A stretch of DNA of 59,814 nt, from NCBI GenBank assembly GCA_039961675.1, contig JABRWC010000093.1, positions 1 to 59,814 of the forward strand. Reading direction: 5' to 3'. The translations under genes and the position numbers were made by a program. Within the stretch, counting starts at the first letter, position 1. Each line of letters opens with the position of its first letter. A model generated the notes under the pieces. It was not told the DNA's origin and did no database searches. It was given only the letters and a program-made list of their open reading frames with translations. This document shows positions 24,964-33,772 of the stretch, in pieces. Source of the DNA: JABRWC01 sp039961675. GTDB lineage: Bacteria > Planctomycetota > Phycisphaerae > UBA1845 > Fen-1342.

Positions 24964-25932
24964 ATGAACCGGAATCGCATGCGTCGAGCGGCCTTCACGC
25001 TCATCGAGTTGATGGTCGTGATCGCCATCATCGTCCTGCTGATTGGCATCGGCGTGCCCGCGCTGCGCGCCGCGCGCGACAACGCCAGGAACGCCGCCAC
25101 CGCCAACGAGATCGGCATCCTGGAGCGCGGCTGCCGCGCCTTCGAACAGGAACAGGGCGAGCTGCCCGCGTCCCGCGGCTACAACCCGTTCGAGGGCGCG
25201 CAGGCCAAGATCCCCCTTTCCGGCGCGCAGTGGCTCATGATCCAGCTCCAGGGACCGGACAAGAACGGCTATGTTCGCCCGACCGAAGAGAACGATTTCG
25301 ACGGCGACCACCGCATCACCAAGAAAGACTGGCTTGACTGGTATGCCCTACAGCCCTCCCGCAAGTACTCGCGCTTCGGACCTTACGTGACGGCGGACGA
25401 CAAGACCCGCGCTACGCCGATTACGCTCAGCGCCACCGACCCCGACGCCACCATGCCCGCCGTGCTCAGCACCGACAGCGGAACCTCCGAGTGGAACAGC
25501 AGCCGCATTCCATTCTTCGTCGGCGGCCACGGCGACCCGATCCTCTATTACGCCGCAACCGTCGGCGCCGAAGAACCCTACACCACCGGCGCCGAGGGCA
25601 GCCTGAAGGTCGGAATCTACGACATGGCCGACAACGCCATGTTCACCGGCTCCGAGACGCTGGTGGGCCGCTTCCCGTACCAGGGCAACGGCATCCGCGG
25701 CGTACTGCACCCCCTCGGCAAGCTCGGGTACGACCCGGCGAACAAATTCCAGCAACCGCCGCCGGAGACCTTCGCCGAGTACACGTACGACCGCTCGGTG
25801 TTCCAGACGACGCAGCGCCCCAGCGGCGATGGCGTGATCAAGCCGTATAACCCGGACTCGTTCCTGCTCATTGCCGCAGGCAGGGACGGCCTGTACGGAA
25901 CGGCGGACGATGTGCGGAACTTCCGGCGTTAG
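24964..25932 (+). CDS. Prepilin-type pseudopilin 1
   Basis: 322 residues with a short leader (MNRNRMRRA) followed by AFTLIELMVVIAIIVLLIGIGV, the N-methylated hydrophobic alpha helix of type II pseudopilins; Glu5 is present. The residue before Phe is Ala, not the standard Gly. The globular part ends in DGLYGTADDV, a calcium-binding-like turn common in such proteins. It is 73 bases after gspF, likely the same operon. Confidence 0.88.
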   Translation: MNRNRMRRAAFTLIELMVVIAIIVLLIGIGVPALRAARDNARNAATANEIGILERGCRAFEQEQGELPASRGYNPFEGAQAKIPLSGAQWLMIQLQGPDKNGYVRPTEENDFDGDHRITKKDWLDWYALQPSRKYSRFGPYVTADDKTRATPITLSATDPDATMPAVLSTDSGTSEWNSSRIPFFVGGHGDPILYYAATVGAEEPYTTGAEGSLKVGIYDMADNAMFTGSETLVGRFPYQGNGIRGVLHPLGKLGYDPANKFQQPPPETFAEYTYDRSVFQTTQRPSGDGVIKPYNPDSFLLIAAGRDGLYGTADDVRNFRR

Positions 25933-26209
25933 CGGCAATCGGAACCGCAGCGCGGTGAGACGCGCGTCGATCCGGGCCGCGACCGTGAGGGCGGGGACGA
26001 ACGGACGCCCGTCCGAACCCCGTACGCAAGTGCGGGGCAGGATTGCTCGCTCGTCTTTGCACGGGTGGGGATTGGCGGGTACGGCTGACGCTCACCCGCT
26101 GCCGCCTGTGAATCGCAGCCGCGGCGGGCGTAAGATTCAACAGCCTGCGACCCCGGCCCCGCCGGCCGGGACACGATTCGGCGATCCGACGTCGCCGCGG
26201 GAGAATGCC
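25933..26209 (+). other. 277-base spacer with dispersed repeat
   Basis: It contains a copy of the ~25-bp repeat (25972-25996) and further short GC palindromes; no gene was found. Readthrough between pilin genes 1 and 2 would include this region. Confidence 0.5.
25972..25996 (+). repeat. Copy of a dispersed ~25-bp repeat (intergenic)
   Basis: CCGGGCCGCGACCGTGAGGG (first 20 bases) matches the site at 31248 except at a few positions. It lies between pilin genes 1 and 2. Confidence 0.6.
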
Positions 26210-27409
26210 ATGCGACGGAACCACTCATTCGGCCGACCCTTCGGCGTCCGCACGCCCGGCTTCTCGCTGGTCGAGCTCCTGACGGTGATCGCGATCATCG
26301 TCCTGCTGATCGGCGTGCTGGTCCCAGCCATCGGTCACGTGCGAAAGACCGCCAAGGCGTCGGCAACTGACGCTCTGATCAACAACACGCTCGCGACCGG
26401 GCTGGAGATGTTCCGCGCCGACGGAAAGGTGGGCGGCGGATATCCGCCTTCGGCATCCGACTCCCGCAACGGCAACACGCTGACGTACCGGGTGCGCAGC
26501 CCGTATGGCTGGAACCCCGTGAGCGCAATCGTTCCGGGGCCCGATCTCCAGACCGGCCCGATCGACCCGCAGTCGTTGTCACCCGACCCGCAGGTTTCGG
26601 GCGCCGGCCTGCTCGTCTGGGCGCTGCTCGGCCCCGACGGCCTGGGCTGCGCTGGGTTCAAGACCAGCCGCACCAGCTCGAGTTACTGGGGCAACGACAC
26701 CGACGGCGACGTGGGCGGCCTCTACAGCATCGACACGAATTATAAGCCCGTTTTCCCGCGCTCCGGTCCGTTCATCGAGTCCAGCAAGGTCACGCTCTCG
26801 AAATGGAACCCGACGCTCGCGGTGGCGGCCGGGACGAACGGCAGCTTTGAAATAGAGGTTGAGACCAAGGCCGCCCGCGCCGTCGGCGAGAAGCCGGCCA
26901 AGCGGCTGTACCCGATGTTCCTCGACGCGTTCGGCCAGCCGATCCTGTACTGGCGGGCCGACCCGGCCGGGCAGAAGATCGCGGACGGCACGCCGAACGA
27001 CGTCGCCCCGGCGCGCCGCGGAATTTACCATTTCCGCGACAATGGAGCGCTGCTCGCGTCCGGCGGGTTCGCCGGCGGCACGCCGAACCCGCTCGCCGGG
27101 CGCGGCGACGACACCCCACTCCAACTGACGCCGAAGAAGCTCGACACGCAGATGCGTGGGATGCACAACCTCTACTGGAACAGCGCCTGGAACGGCGGGA
27201 ACACGCTCGACGTCGTGGCTTCGTTCGACGCGGTGCCGACGAACCAGCAGGGCTTCGCGCACTACATCCGCAACACGAACGCAGCGGGCGTGAAGATCAT
27301 GCCGCACAACGCCGACAGCTATCTGCTGATCAGCGCGGGGGCGGACGGCAAGTTCGGCACGGCCGACGACATCGCGAACTTCAAGCACAACGGGGCGATG
27401 CTCCAGTAG
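26210..27409 (+). CDS. Prepilin-type pseudopilin 2
   Basis: From the ATG at 26210 the protein has 399 residues. The leader ends in PG before FSLVELLTVIAIIVLLIGVLVP, with the Gly at -1 and Glu at 5 that a prepilin peptidase requires. The C-terminus has DGKFGTADDI, the same turn as in pilin 1. The middle contains a large globular domain (DTDGDVGGLYSID...). The frame extends upstream of the ATG but carries repeat-derived sequence, so the ATG is preferred. Confidence 0.85.
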   Translation: MRRNHSFGRPFGVRTPGFSLVELLTVIAIIVLLIGVLVPAIGHVRKTAKASATDALINNTLATGLEMFRADGKVGGGYPPSASDSRNGNTLTYRVRSPYGWNPVSAIVPGPDLQTGPIDPQSLSPDPQVSGAGLLVWALLGPDGLGCAGFKTSRTSSSYWGNDTDGDVGGLYSIDTNYKPVFPRSGPFIESSKVTLSKWNPTLAVAAGTNGSFEIEVETKAARAVGEKPAKRLYPMFLDAFGQPILYWRADPAGQKIADGTPNDVAPARRGIYHFRDNGALLASGGFAGGTPNPLAGRGDDTPLQLTPKKLDTQMRGMHNLYWNSAWNGGNTLDVVASFDAVPTNQQGFAHYIRNTNAAGVKIMPHNADSYLLISAGADGKFGTADDIANFKHNGAMLQ

Positions 27410-27442
27410 GCGTTCGTTCCAGCGTTTACGCACGGTGGGCTG

Positions 27443-28588
27443 ATGCAGCGACGCCGGACATCCCAACTGCAAACTCCGCTCCCCTACGGCCGCGGGTCGG
27501 ACAGAAGGGGTGGGCGGCGCAGGCATGCCGCCTGTGGTCAGCGGTCCTCGCATTGCTCGCGCAACGCCCGTTCCGCATTCACGCTCACCGAGCTGCTCAT
27601 CGTCATCGCGGTCATCGGCCTGCTGGTCGGCCTGATCGTCACCGGCGTCTCCGCCGCGGTCGGCGCCCAGAAGCGCGCCTACACGCAACAGATTCTGCGC
27701 TCGACCGCCCTGGCCGCCGAGCGCTTCGCCGAGGACAACCCGCTGCGCATGGTCTACGACAAGCGCGACGGGGCGACGTTCGGGCCGTATCCGCCGTATC
27801 AACTCGACCGCAACAGCGTAGTGAACGTGCGCCCGAACGTGGCGCGCATCGTCTCCGGGCTTACGGCGAACTCGACGCCCTGGGCGATCAATGTCGAACA
27901 GAAGCTGCTGTTCCGCCTCGCGCGCGACCTGCTAGGTTACACTGGGGGTAGCCCGTCCGCGGAAGAGGTGAGCTACACCGACATGACCGACGACAACAGT
28001 CCCGCCCGACGCGACGACGACAACCGCGCGCTTTACACCTACCTGCGGGCGCTGACGCCTGACGCAGTGGCCCAGGTTCCCGCGAACGCGATCCAGCCGC
28101 TGACCTACCCCAAAGTGCTGATCGACCCGGCCAACCAGCCGCCGGTGCTGGCCGAATTCGTGAACACCGGCGACCTTTCGGTGGCCGCCCCCGAGCTCAG
28201 CCGCACGGAAATCCTGGGCATTCACGACGCCTGGGGCGTGCCGCTGGATTACATGCTGTACGTCAAGATCGAGTGGGACGTGAACATTGCGGCGTACCGC
28301 GTGACCGAGCGCCGCCCGGCGTTCCGCTCCCGCGGCGTCGCGCGCGAGCAGTACGACCTCTGGCTTCAGGATCCGGCCGGGACGAATGCGCTCTTCAACC
28401 AGCCTCAGAACTGGCTCTGGAGCGAGCCGCTGCCGCGGCCGTATCTCGACATCGAGGATCCGCTGGCCGGGACAATCCACGCCGAGAACCCGCCCTCGAT
28501 CGCCAACGGGTGGAGCCGCGCGGCAGCCAACATGCACGCGGCGGACGATTACAAGTACCTCCCGAAGCATGACTTACAGTCTCCCTGA
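27443..28588 (+). CDS. Prepilin-type pseudopilin 3 with repeat-derived leader
   Basis: 381 residues. The hydrophobic segment AFTLTELLIVIAVIGLLVGLIV begins at about residue 45. The leader before it is unusually long for a prepilin (often fewer than 30) and is built largely from the dispersed repeat at 27476-27500 (LPYGRGSDRR) and a palindrome (gcaggcatgccgcctg). No better start is visible in frame. The residue before Phe is Ala. Either the leader is cleaved as usual or the real start is further in and unrecognised. Confidence 0.75.
   Translation: MQRRRTSQLQTPLPYGRGSDRRGGRRRHAACGQRSSHCSRNARSAFTLTELLIVIAVIGLLVGLIVTGVSAAVGAQKRAYTQQILRSTALAAERFAEDNPLRMVYDKRDGATFGPYPPYQLDRNSVVNVRPNVARIVSGLTANSTPWAINVEQKLLFRLARDLLGYTGGSPSAEEVSYTDMTDDNSPARRDDDNRALYTYLRALTPDAVAQVPANAIQPLTYPKVLIDPANQPPVLAEFVNTGDLSVAAPELSRTEILGIHDAWGVPLDYMLYVKIEWDVNIAAYRVTERRPAFRSRGVAREQYDLWLQDPAGTNALFNQPQNWLWSEPLPRPYLDIEDPLAGTIHAENPPSIANGWSRAAANMHAADDYKYLPKHDLQSP
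27476..27500 (-). repeat. Copy of a dispersed ~25-bp repeat inside the prepilin 3 leader
   Basis: On the minus strand the first 20 bases read CCGACCCGCGGCCGTAGGGG, matching the other copies at about 20 of 25 positions over the whole unit. Here it is translated as LPYGRGSDRR in the leader of pseudopilin 3. Confidence 0.65.
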
Positions 28589-28664
28589 CGACCCGCGGAT
28601 GGGGGGACAACTGGGACGCGATACAATTCCCGCGTCCACGGCAACCGCCATCTCGGAGCGTGTT

Positions 28665-29651
28665 GTGCAAACGCCGCCGCGTTATCCCAGAACCCACCGC
28701 GTCACGGCATCCGCCGGCGCCGGGGTGGCGTGCGCCGCGGCGTTCACCATCCTCGAACTGCTCGTGGTGATCGGCATCATCGGCCTGATCCTGGCGCTGG
28801 GGCTACCGGCGTTCAACACGATGTCGCGCGACTCGCGGCTGGACCAGGCGCGGCAGTTCCTGTCCAGCACCATGAGCCGGGCCGCGCTGATCGCCAGTTC
28901 CGAGCGCAGCTTGATGGCGGTCCGCGCCCTGCCGGCGCAATGGCTCTATCCGACCGGCGAGAGCGAAGACGCCGGCGCGACGCAGGAGACCACCGTCGGG
29001 CGCCAGGCGCTGGTGACGTACCGCTACATCACGGCTTCGTCGCCGCCTGCGGACGCCCCGGTGAATGTGCAGGGGCACGTCATGTACTCCGACTACTTCA
29101 AGCAGGCGTCCAGCGCTGTTTCCGTGCTGCCTAAGGACGTTTGGGTCGCCCCGTCGGAGGCGCTCGTGCCCACGACCGCGGGGCGGTTTGACGGCGACGC
29201 GGTGCTGCGGGGCACCATCGGCGACTTCGAGCTGGATCCAGACCCGCGTACGAACCCGAGCGAGCAATTTCTGGATGCGGACGATTTCCTGATCGTCTTC
29301 GATCCCGAGCAGGGCGTGCGCTCGACCGTCTGGCTGACCGGCAACGCGCCGCGCCCGCCGGCGTGGCGGCTGTACGCGTTCGACCCGGAGACTCCCGCGC
29401 TGCATCCCGAGGGCCGCGGCTGGGAGCGCACCGGGGACCGCTGGAACGGCGTGACGCGGGACTTCGACATCAAGTTCCAGCGCTATCACTTCGGCGGCGT
29501 GACGCTCTACCAGCGCGAGCCGTTCGCGAACCTCGGCCCGGACGCCGCGCCGGACGCGCGGCGCGACGCCCTGCGGCAGTTCGGCGAGACGTACGCGATC
29601 AGCCGTTTCGGCGGCAACCTGATGCGCAGCGAGCCGCCGCCGGAGCAGTAG
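28665..29651 (+). CDS. Prepilin-type pseudopilin 4
   Basis: A GTG at 28665 with GGAG 6 nt upstream gives a 328-residue protein; an ATG at 28569 overlapping pilin 3 is an alternative. The leader (about 26 residues) ends in AA before FTILELLVVIGIIGLILALGLP. Glu5 is present and Ala is at -1. The mature part has a beta-rich globular fold with no close match to a known minor pseudopilin, but it sits in the position where GspH-type proteins are often found. Confidence 0.75.
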   Translation: MQTPPRYPRTHRVTASAGAGVACAAAFTILELLVVIGIIGLILALGLPAFNTMSRDSRLDQARQFLSSTMSRAALIASSERSLMAVRALPAQWLYPTGESEDAGATQETTVGRQALVTYRYITASSPPADAPVNVQGHVMYSDYFKQASSAVSVLPKDVWVAPSEALVPTTAGRFDGDAVLRGTIGDFELDPDPRTNPSEQFLDADDFLIVFDPEQGVRSTVWLTGNAPRPPAWRLYAFDPETPALHPEGRGWERTGDRWNGVTRDFDIKFQRYHFGGVTLYQREPFANLGPDAAPDARRDALRQFGETYAISRFGGNLMRSEPPPEQ

Positions 29652-29679
29652 GCAAACTGCGCAGGAGCAGCAGGCGAAG

Positions 29680-31203
29680 GTGCGACCCGTGCAACGACGG
29701 TACGAGAAGTCCGGCCCGCCAGCGCCAGGCCCTTTCGTGGCTCCGTGGCTTCGCGGCTCCGTGGCTTCCGCGTTCAGCATGCCCGAGTTGATGATCGCCC
29801 TGGTGATCCTCGGGATCGGCCTGCTGTTCATCGCCGCGGCGCTGCCCGTCGGCATCGAGTACAGCCGGCGAACGGTGGACCTGTCGGCGGCGGAGGCGGT
29901 GGGCGAGCACGCCCTGGCGACGATCGAGACGCAGGTGCGGACGGCGCGGAAAGTCGTGCACGCCGATCCGATAAACCTCGCGAATGTCTTCCGCGTCGAT
30001 CAGATCTTCCGCCCGCGCGCGGGAAGCGCCGCGACGCCGGCGGCCATGACACTCCGCAACGACTGGGAGCCGGTCGTCAAGGTCCGGCCGCTGGTCACGG
30101 AGAACGTCGGCTTCACCGCGCCGCAGCGCGGCAAGCGCGTGGTCGAGCCGACCGAACCGCTCGTGCAGACTTTCGTCAGCGGGCTCGGCCTCGGCAACGA
30201 CTACACATCGAACAACCACCTCGAGTTCGATCTTCCGTTCCCGAGCATGAACGCGCTGAGCCTGCTCGAAAGCCCGGCGTTGCCGGGCATCGCGCGCGTG
30301 TACCCGCCGATCGAGCCGATCACGACGTTCAAGCCCGAGGATTTCCTCGGTCTTCCCGGCGGCAACGTCGCGAACTATCCGACATTCGCCCCGCGCCCGA
30401 CGAACTCCGGCTACCTGAGCACCGACATCCCCGACCGCGAGCGCAGCAAGGCCTTCGACCGCCGCGTAGCCTGGACCGCGTTCTACCGCCGCGTTTCATA
30501 CGCCGACGGCAGCGATCCGCTGCTGTACGAAGTGATCGTGGTCGTTACCCGCCGCCCCAGCGAGAACCACCGCTTCGCGGCGCAGGACGGCGGAGCGCCG
30601 AACTGGCTGCTCGAGCCGCGCGCCGTCGCGTCGAACTTCGGCCTGCCCATCGGCGGCGACCGCCTGCTGCCGTCGGCCTGGCTGGTCGCGTTCACCGAGT
30701 TCCCGTCGCCGATGCTCGTGCAGGGCAGCGACTACGGCGTGCTCTCTTCGGCAAGCGGGCGGTTCCTGCGGCCGCCGACGCTGGGCGGGACGTTTACCGA
30801 GCGCTCGCGCCTGGCGTTCAAGTGCAACGCGGAGGTTGGACGGCTGTTGCCGGTAGGCAGCGTTTTCATCCCGTCGCGTAACGACCACGATCTCGACGGA
30901 CTGACGACATTCAGCGCGACATTCGGCCGGCAAGTTTACGGCTTCACGCCGCACCAGCGCGACACGCTTCCGATCTACGAGGTGGTCGAGCGGCCGGATG
31001 ACGAGACGGTGGTGGTGAAGAGCAACGGTGTCTATCCGTGGGTGCTCGGCGACAACGAGGCCGCGGCGCCGGGCTGGCCGGTGTGGGTGATTCCGCCGGC
31101 ATTCGTGGAGCGTGACTCGAATGGCCAGCCGATCTTCGAGCGACAGTCGCCGATCGTGACGATCATCCGCAAGACGATCCGGCTGCACGAGTTCGTGGAG
31201 TAG
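29680..31203 (+). CDS. Prepilin-type pseudopilin 5
   Basis: 507 residues from GTG 29680 (AGGCGAAG upstream). The leader (about 32 residues, including VAPWLRGSVAS) precedes AFSMPELMIALVILGIGLLFIAAALPVG. The motif has Pro at position 4 but keeps Glu5; Ala is at -1. The leader contains the tandem phrase cgtggct...cgcggct (29734-29768). The large globular region resembles GspI/GspK-like minor pseudopilins, which is an inference from size and position only. Confidence 0.72.
   Translation: MRPVQRRYEKSGPPAPGPFVAPWLRGSVASAFSMPELMIALVILGIGLLFIAAALPVGIEYSRRTVDLSAAEAVGEHALATIETQVRTARKVVHADPINLANVFRVDQIFRPRAGSAATPAAMTLRNDWEPVVKVRPLVTENVGFTAPQRGKRVVEPTEPLVQTFVSGLGLGNDYTSNNHLEFDLPFPSMNALSLLESPALPGIARVYPPIEPITTFKPEDFLGLPGGNVANYPTFAPRPTNSGYLSTDIPDRERSKAFDRRVAWTAFYRRVSYADGSDPLLYEVIVVVTRRPSENHRFAAQDGGAPNWLLEPRAVASNFGLPIGGDRLLPSAWLVAFTEFPSPMLVQGSDYGVLSSASGRFLRPPTLGGTFTERSRLAFKCNAEVGRLLPVGSVFIPSRNDHDLDGLTTFSATFGRQVYGFTPHQRDTLPIYEVVERPDDETVVVKSNGVYPWVLGDNEAAAPGWPVWVIPPAFVERDSNGQPIFERQSPIVTIIRKTIRLHEFVE
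29734..29768 (+). repeat. Short tandem GTGGCT-rich repeat in prepilin 5 leader
   Basis: The phrase ttcgtggctccgtggcttcg (first 20 bases) is almost repeated in the following bases. A related phrase occurs inside ileS at 12280-12306. Here it codes for part of the leader of pseudopilin 5. Confidence 0.55.
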
Positions 31204-31205
31204 CA

Positions 31206-32762
31206 ATGCCCGCGCGCCACGCCAATCCGAGCCGCAACCGTCCCCGGCCGAGCCGCGACCGTGAGCGAGCGGTCCGGCCATCGCGCCGCGCCGCGTTCAC
31301 GCTGGTGGAGATGCTCGTCGCGCTGGCGATCCTGACCGTCGCGATGGCGGTCGTGGCGCAGGTTTTCGCCATCACCGCCGGCACCGCCCGCTCCGCCGCG
31401 GCCATCGCCGAGGTCGAGGCCGCCGTCCGCAACTTCACCATCCAGCTCCAGCAGGACCTGGCCGGCATCGACCGCACACAGAGCATCCTGGTGCTGGTCG
31501 GCCGTACGCAGCAGGCCGGCCGCGTCGCAGACGACATCCCGGCCGGCAAGTACTGGCGCGTCCTCACCGGCGATCCGGACGCCGTGCCCGCGGGCTTCGA
31601 TCCCGAGTTCGCCGCGGTAAACCCGAGCTCCTCGCAGTACAGCGACCCGCGCGCCGACCTGATGATGTTCTTCGTGCAGCAGCCGCAGCCTTCGCGCGCT
31701 CCGGCGACCGCGGGCCTGTCGGCTTCCACGACGTTCGAGAGCATGCAGCGCGCGCTCCAGCGCGGCACGAAGTTCGCCCCGGCGCAGATCGTCTATGGCC
31801 ACGCCGCGATCTCGACCGTCACGCCACTGACGGGCGGCGGATATGACTGGTCCACGCCGGTGCACATCGCGGACGAGCAGTCCACTCCTGCCGGCGGGCT
31901 GATCAGCCGCATCGCGGCTTCGCGCTGGGTGCTGGCCCGCCGCACGACGCTGCTGCTGAGCAATCTCTACACCGAGAGCGGCGACCAGGGCTACACGTTC
32001 CAGGGCGTGGGGAACGACCCGGACGCCAGCGGCACAGGCGCCGTGGGCGAGTTCCCGCGCATCCTGCGCTGTTACAACGGCTCACCGCGCTTCCCCGACG
32101 AGCAGCGCTGGGCCGCCGACGCAGTCAACTTCGACTTTGAGGCGTTCATCGCGAACTTCAACGTGGGCATGTCGCTAAGCGGGCCGAACTCGGCCGCGGA
32201 AAGCTCCCCCTACACGTTCCCAAACGGAGCGCTGAACCAGCCGGCGTGGCCGCTTGAAGCGCGCAAAGCGGTGTTCGGCACGCTGTATCCGAACAACCAG
32301 ACCGACGATCCACGCAAGCACATCGCCACCGTCGTGAACGACCCGCCCGCGGAGTTGCAGACCAATCTCGCACTCCAGGCGCTGCCCGGCTGCGCGTGGT
32401 TCCAGGTTGAGTTCCTGCTGCCGGAGGATCCACGCAACGGCCTGGACCACCCGCTGACCAGCGTGCGAACGGACATGGAGCGCTGGTGTGAGGTCGATTC
32501 CGGCGCGACGTACGTGTTCGTACCAGACAACGCCGAAAACCGCGCCGAGATCGCCGCGACCGGCGACACGAACGGCGACGGCGTGCCGGAGCCCGGCACG
32601 CGGGCGGCGGGCTTCGCCCCGCTCACCAGCACCGACACGCGGCTGTCCAACCGCATCATCCGCATCTGGCCCTATGCCATCCGCGTCACGATCCGCGTCT
32701 TCGACCGCGAGGGGCGGTTGCAGGAGCCGCTCGTGCGGCGGATCGTCCATCGCTTCGATTGA
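31206..32762 (+). CDS. Prepilin-type pseudopilin 6 (GspJ-like)
   Basis: 518 residues. The arginine-rich leader (MPARHANPSRNRPRP...) includes two copies of the dispersed repeat; the pilin helix then follows: AFTLVEMLVALAILTVAMAVVAQVFA, close to GspJ-type minor pseudopilins. The residue before Phe is Ala and Glu5 is present. It starts 3 bases after pilin 5 stops. It is the last gene of the plus-strand cluster. Confidence 0.75.
   Translation: MPARHANPSRNRPRPSRDRERAVRPSRRAAFTLVEMLVALAILTVAMAVVAQVFAITAGTARSAAAIAEVEAAVRNFTIQLQQDLAGIDRTQSILVLVGRTQQAGRVADDIPAGKYWRVLTGDPDAVPAGFDPEFAAVNPSSSQYSDPRADLMMFFVQQPQPSRAPATAGLSASTTFESMQRALQRGTKFAPAQIVYGHAAISTVTPLTGGGYDWSTPVHIADEQSTPAGGLISRIAASRWVLARRTTLLLSNLYTESGDQGYTFQGVGNDPDASGTGAVGEFPRILRCYNGSPRFPDEQRWAADAVNFDFEAFIANFNVGMSLSGPNSAAESSPYTFPNGALNQPAWPLEARKAVFGTLYPNNQTDDPRKHIATVVNDPPAELQTNLALQALPGCAWFQVEFLLPEDPRNGLDHPLTSVRTDMERWCEVDSGATYVFVPDNAENRAEIAATGDTNGDGVPEPGTRAAGFAPLTSTDTRLSNRIIRIWPYAIRVTIRVFDREGRLQEPLVRRIVHRFD
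31226..31272 (+). repeat. Two adjacent copies of the ~25-bp repeat in prepilin 6 leader
   Basis: A partial copy at 31226-31247 is followed by a full copy at 31248-31272 whose first 20 bases are CCGAGCCGCGACCGTGAGCG. They code for NPSRNRPRPSRDRERAVRP in the leader, so the repeat has been captured as protein sequence. Confidence 0.68.
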
Positions 32763-32772
32763 CGGATGAGAA

Positions 32773-32792
32773 GACCGGTCAGGGGACCGGTC
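32773..32792. repeat. Double GACCGGTC palindrome
   Basis: Two copies of the 8-base palindrome GACCGGTC (32773-32780 and 32785-32792) are separated by AGGG. A similar pair, separated by GGT, lies at 54412-54430. It lies between convergent genes, in the 149-base intergenic region. Confidence 0.6.
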
Positions 32793-32911
32793 CCCCGATG
32801 TGGAGAGCGTCGGCGTCCCGCCGGCAGCCCAGCGGAACCGCGGCCGTCCGGTGACGTTCCATTCCGGCGGCGCAGCCGGCGCGCAGTTCTCGCATCATTC
32901 CATCGCTGCGC

Positions 32912-33772
32912 TCAATCGTCCGCACGACCCGCCAGCAGGAAATCGGCGATCACCGGCAGGTGGTCGCTGGCGAGGCGCGCCTCGGGCAGCCGGCTTCGAT
33001 GCACCTCCAGCAGCCGCAGCGCGCCGCGATAGTAAATCCGGTCCAGCGCGCCGGCGGGCGCGAAGCTCGGAAACGTCCGGATCGCCAGCCGCCTCGGCGA
33101 CTGGCTGGTGGCGCAGCGCCAGCCCGCGGGCCGGAAGTGCCGCCGCAGCAGCACGCCGCGCCAATCGTTCGTGTCGCCGGCGACGATGCAGGCGTCAAAG
33201 TCCGAGAGGCGGCGCAGGTCAGGGGACTCCAGCAGTCGGCGAACCTGCCTGCGGCGCTCGGTCGCCGACAGGCCCAGGTGAACGTTGAACACGTCCAGAT
33301 CGACATATCCGGCCGCGAGCGGGACGTGGATGCGGGTGTGCTGGGCGCCACGGCGGATTCGGCGGCGCACGGACAGGTCGATGTTGTGCTGCCGGCCGAT
33401 CGGGAAGCGCGTCAGCGTCGCGTTGCCGTAGCGACCCTTGCGGAGCGTGACGTTCATCCCCACGGCGCGGTAAGCGTAGCGCAGATGTCGCCCGATCCAC
33501 GACGCCAGGTCGAGGTGCTCGGAGCGCGGCGCGCCGCGGTCCACTTCCTGCAAGAGCACGATGTCGGCGTCGTGATGCCGCAGAATCTCGACAATGCGCT
33601 GCGGCGCGAAGCGCCGGTCGATGCCGATCGCGCGGTGGATGTTGTACGTCAGCAGGCGGAAGCGGATCCCCGCCGACGGTCGCCGGGATGCGCCGCCGTC
33701 CTCGTTCGGCGATCGCGCGGGCGGAGCATGCCGAAGTTCGCCTGTCGGCGTGGCGCGCTCCCCGTCCATCAC
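32912..33772 (-). CDS. Endonuclease/exonuclease/phosphatase (EEP) family protein
   Basis: 286 residues. The EEP motifs are TYNIH (Asn, about 43), LLQEVD (Glu), NVHLG, AGDTNDW (Asp, Asn) and ASDHLP (Asp-His) near the C-terminus, which together bind Mg2+ and cleave phosphodiester or phosphomonoester bonds. The substrate cannot be told from this. The GTG start at 33772 immediately follows the sulfatase stop (an ATG at 33769 is possible), so it is coupled to that gene. Confidence 0.88.
   Translation of the reverse strand: MMDGERATPTGELRHAPPARSPNEDGGASRRPSAGIRFRLLTYNIHRAIGIDRRFAPQRIVEILRHHDADIVLLQEVDRGAPRSEHLDLASWIGRHLRYAYRAVGMNVTLRKGRYGNATLTRFPIGRQHNIDLSVRRRIRRGAQHTRIHVPLAAGYVDLDVFNVHLGLSATERRRQVRRLLESPDLRRLSDFDACIVAGDTNDWRGVLLRRHFRPAGWRCATSQSPRRLAIRTFPSFAPAGALDRIYYRGALRLLEVHRSRLPEARLASDHLPVIADFLLAGRADD

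Noticed and set aside
25871..26209. An N-terminal extension of pseudopilin 2
   Set aside because: It is built from intergenic repeat sequence and would give an unusually long leader; the ATG at 26210 directly precedes the normal leader.
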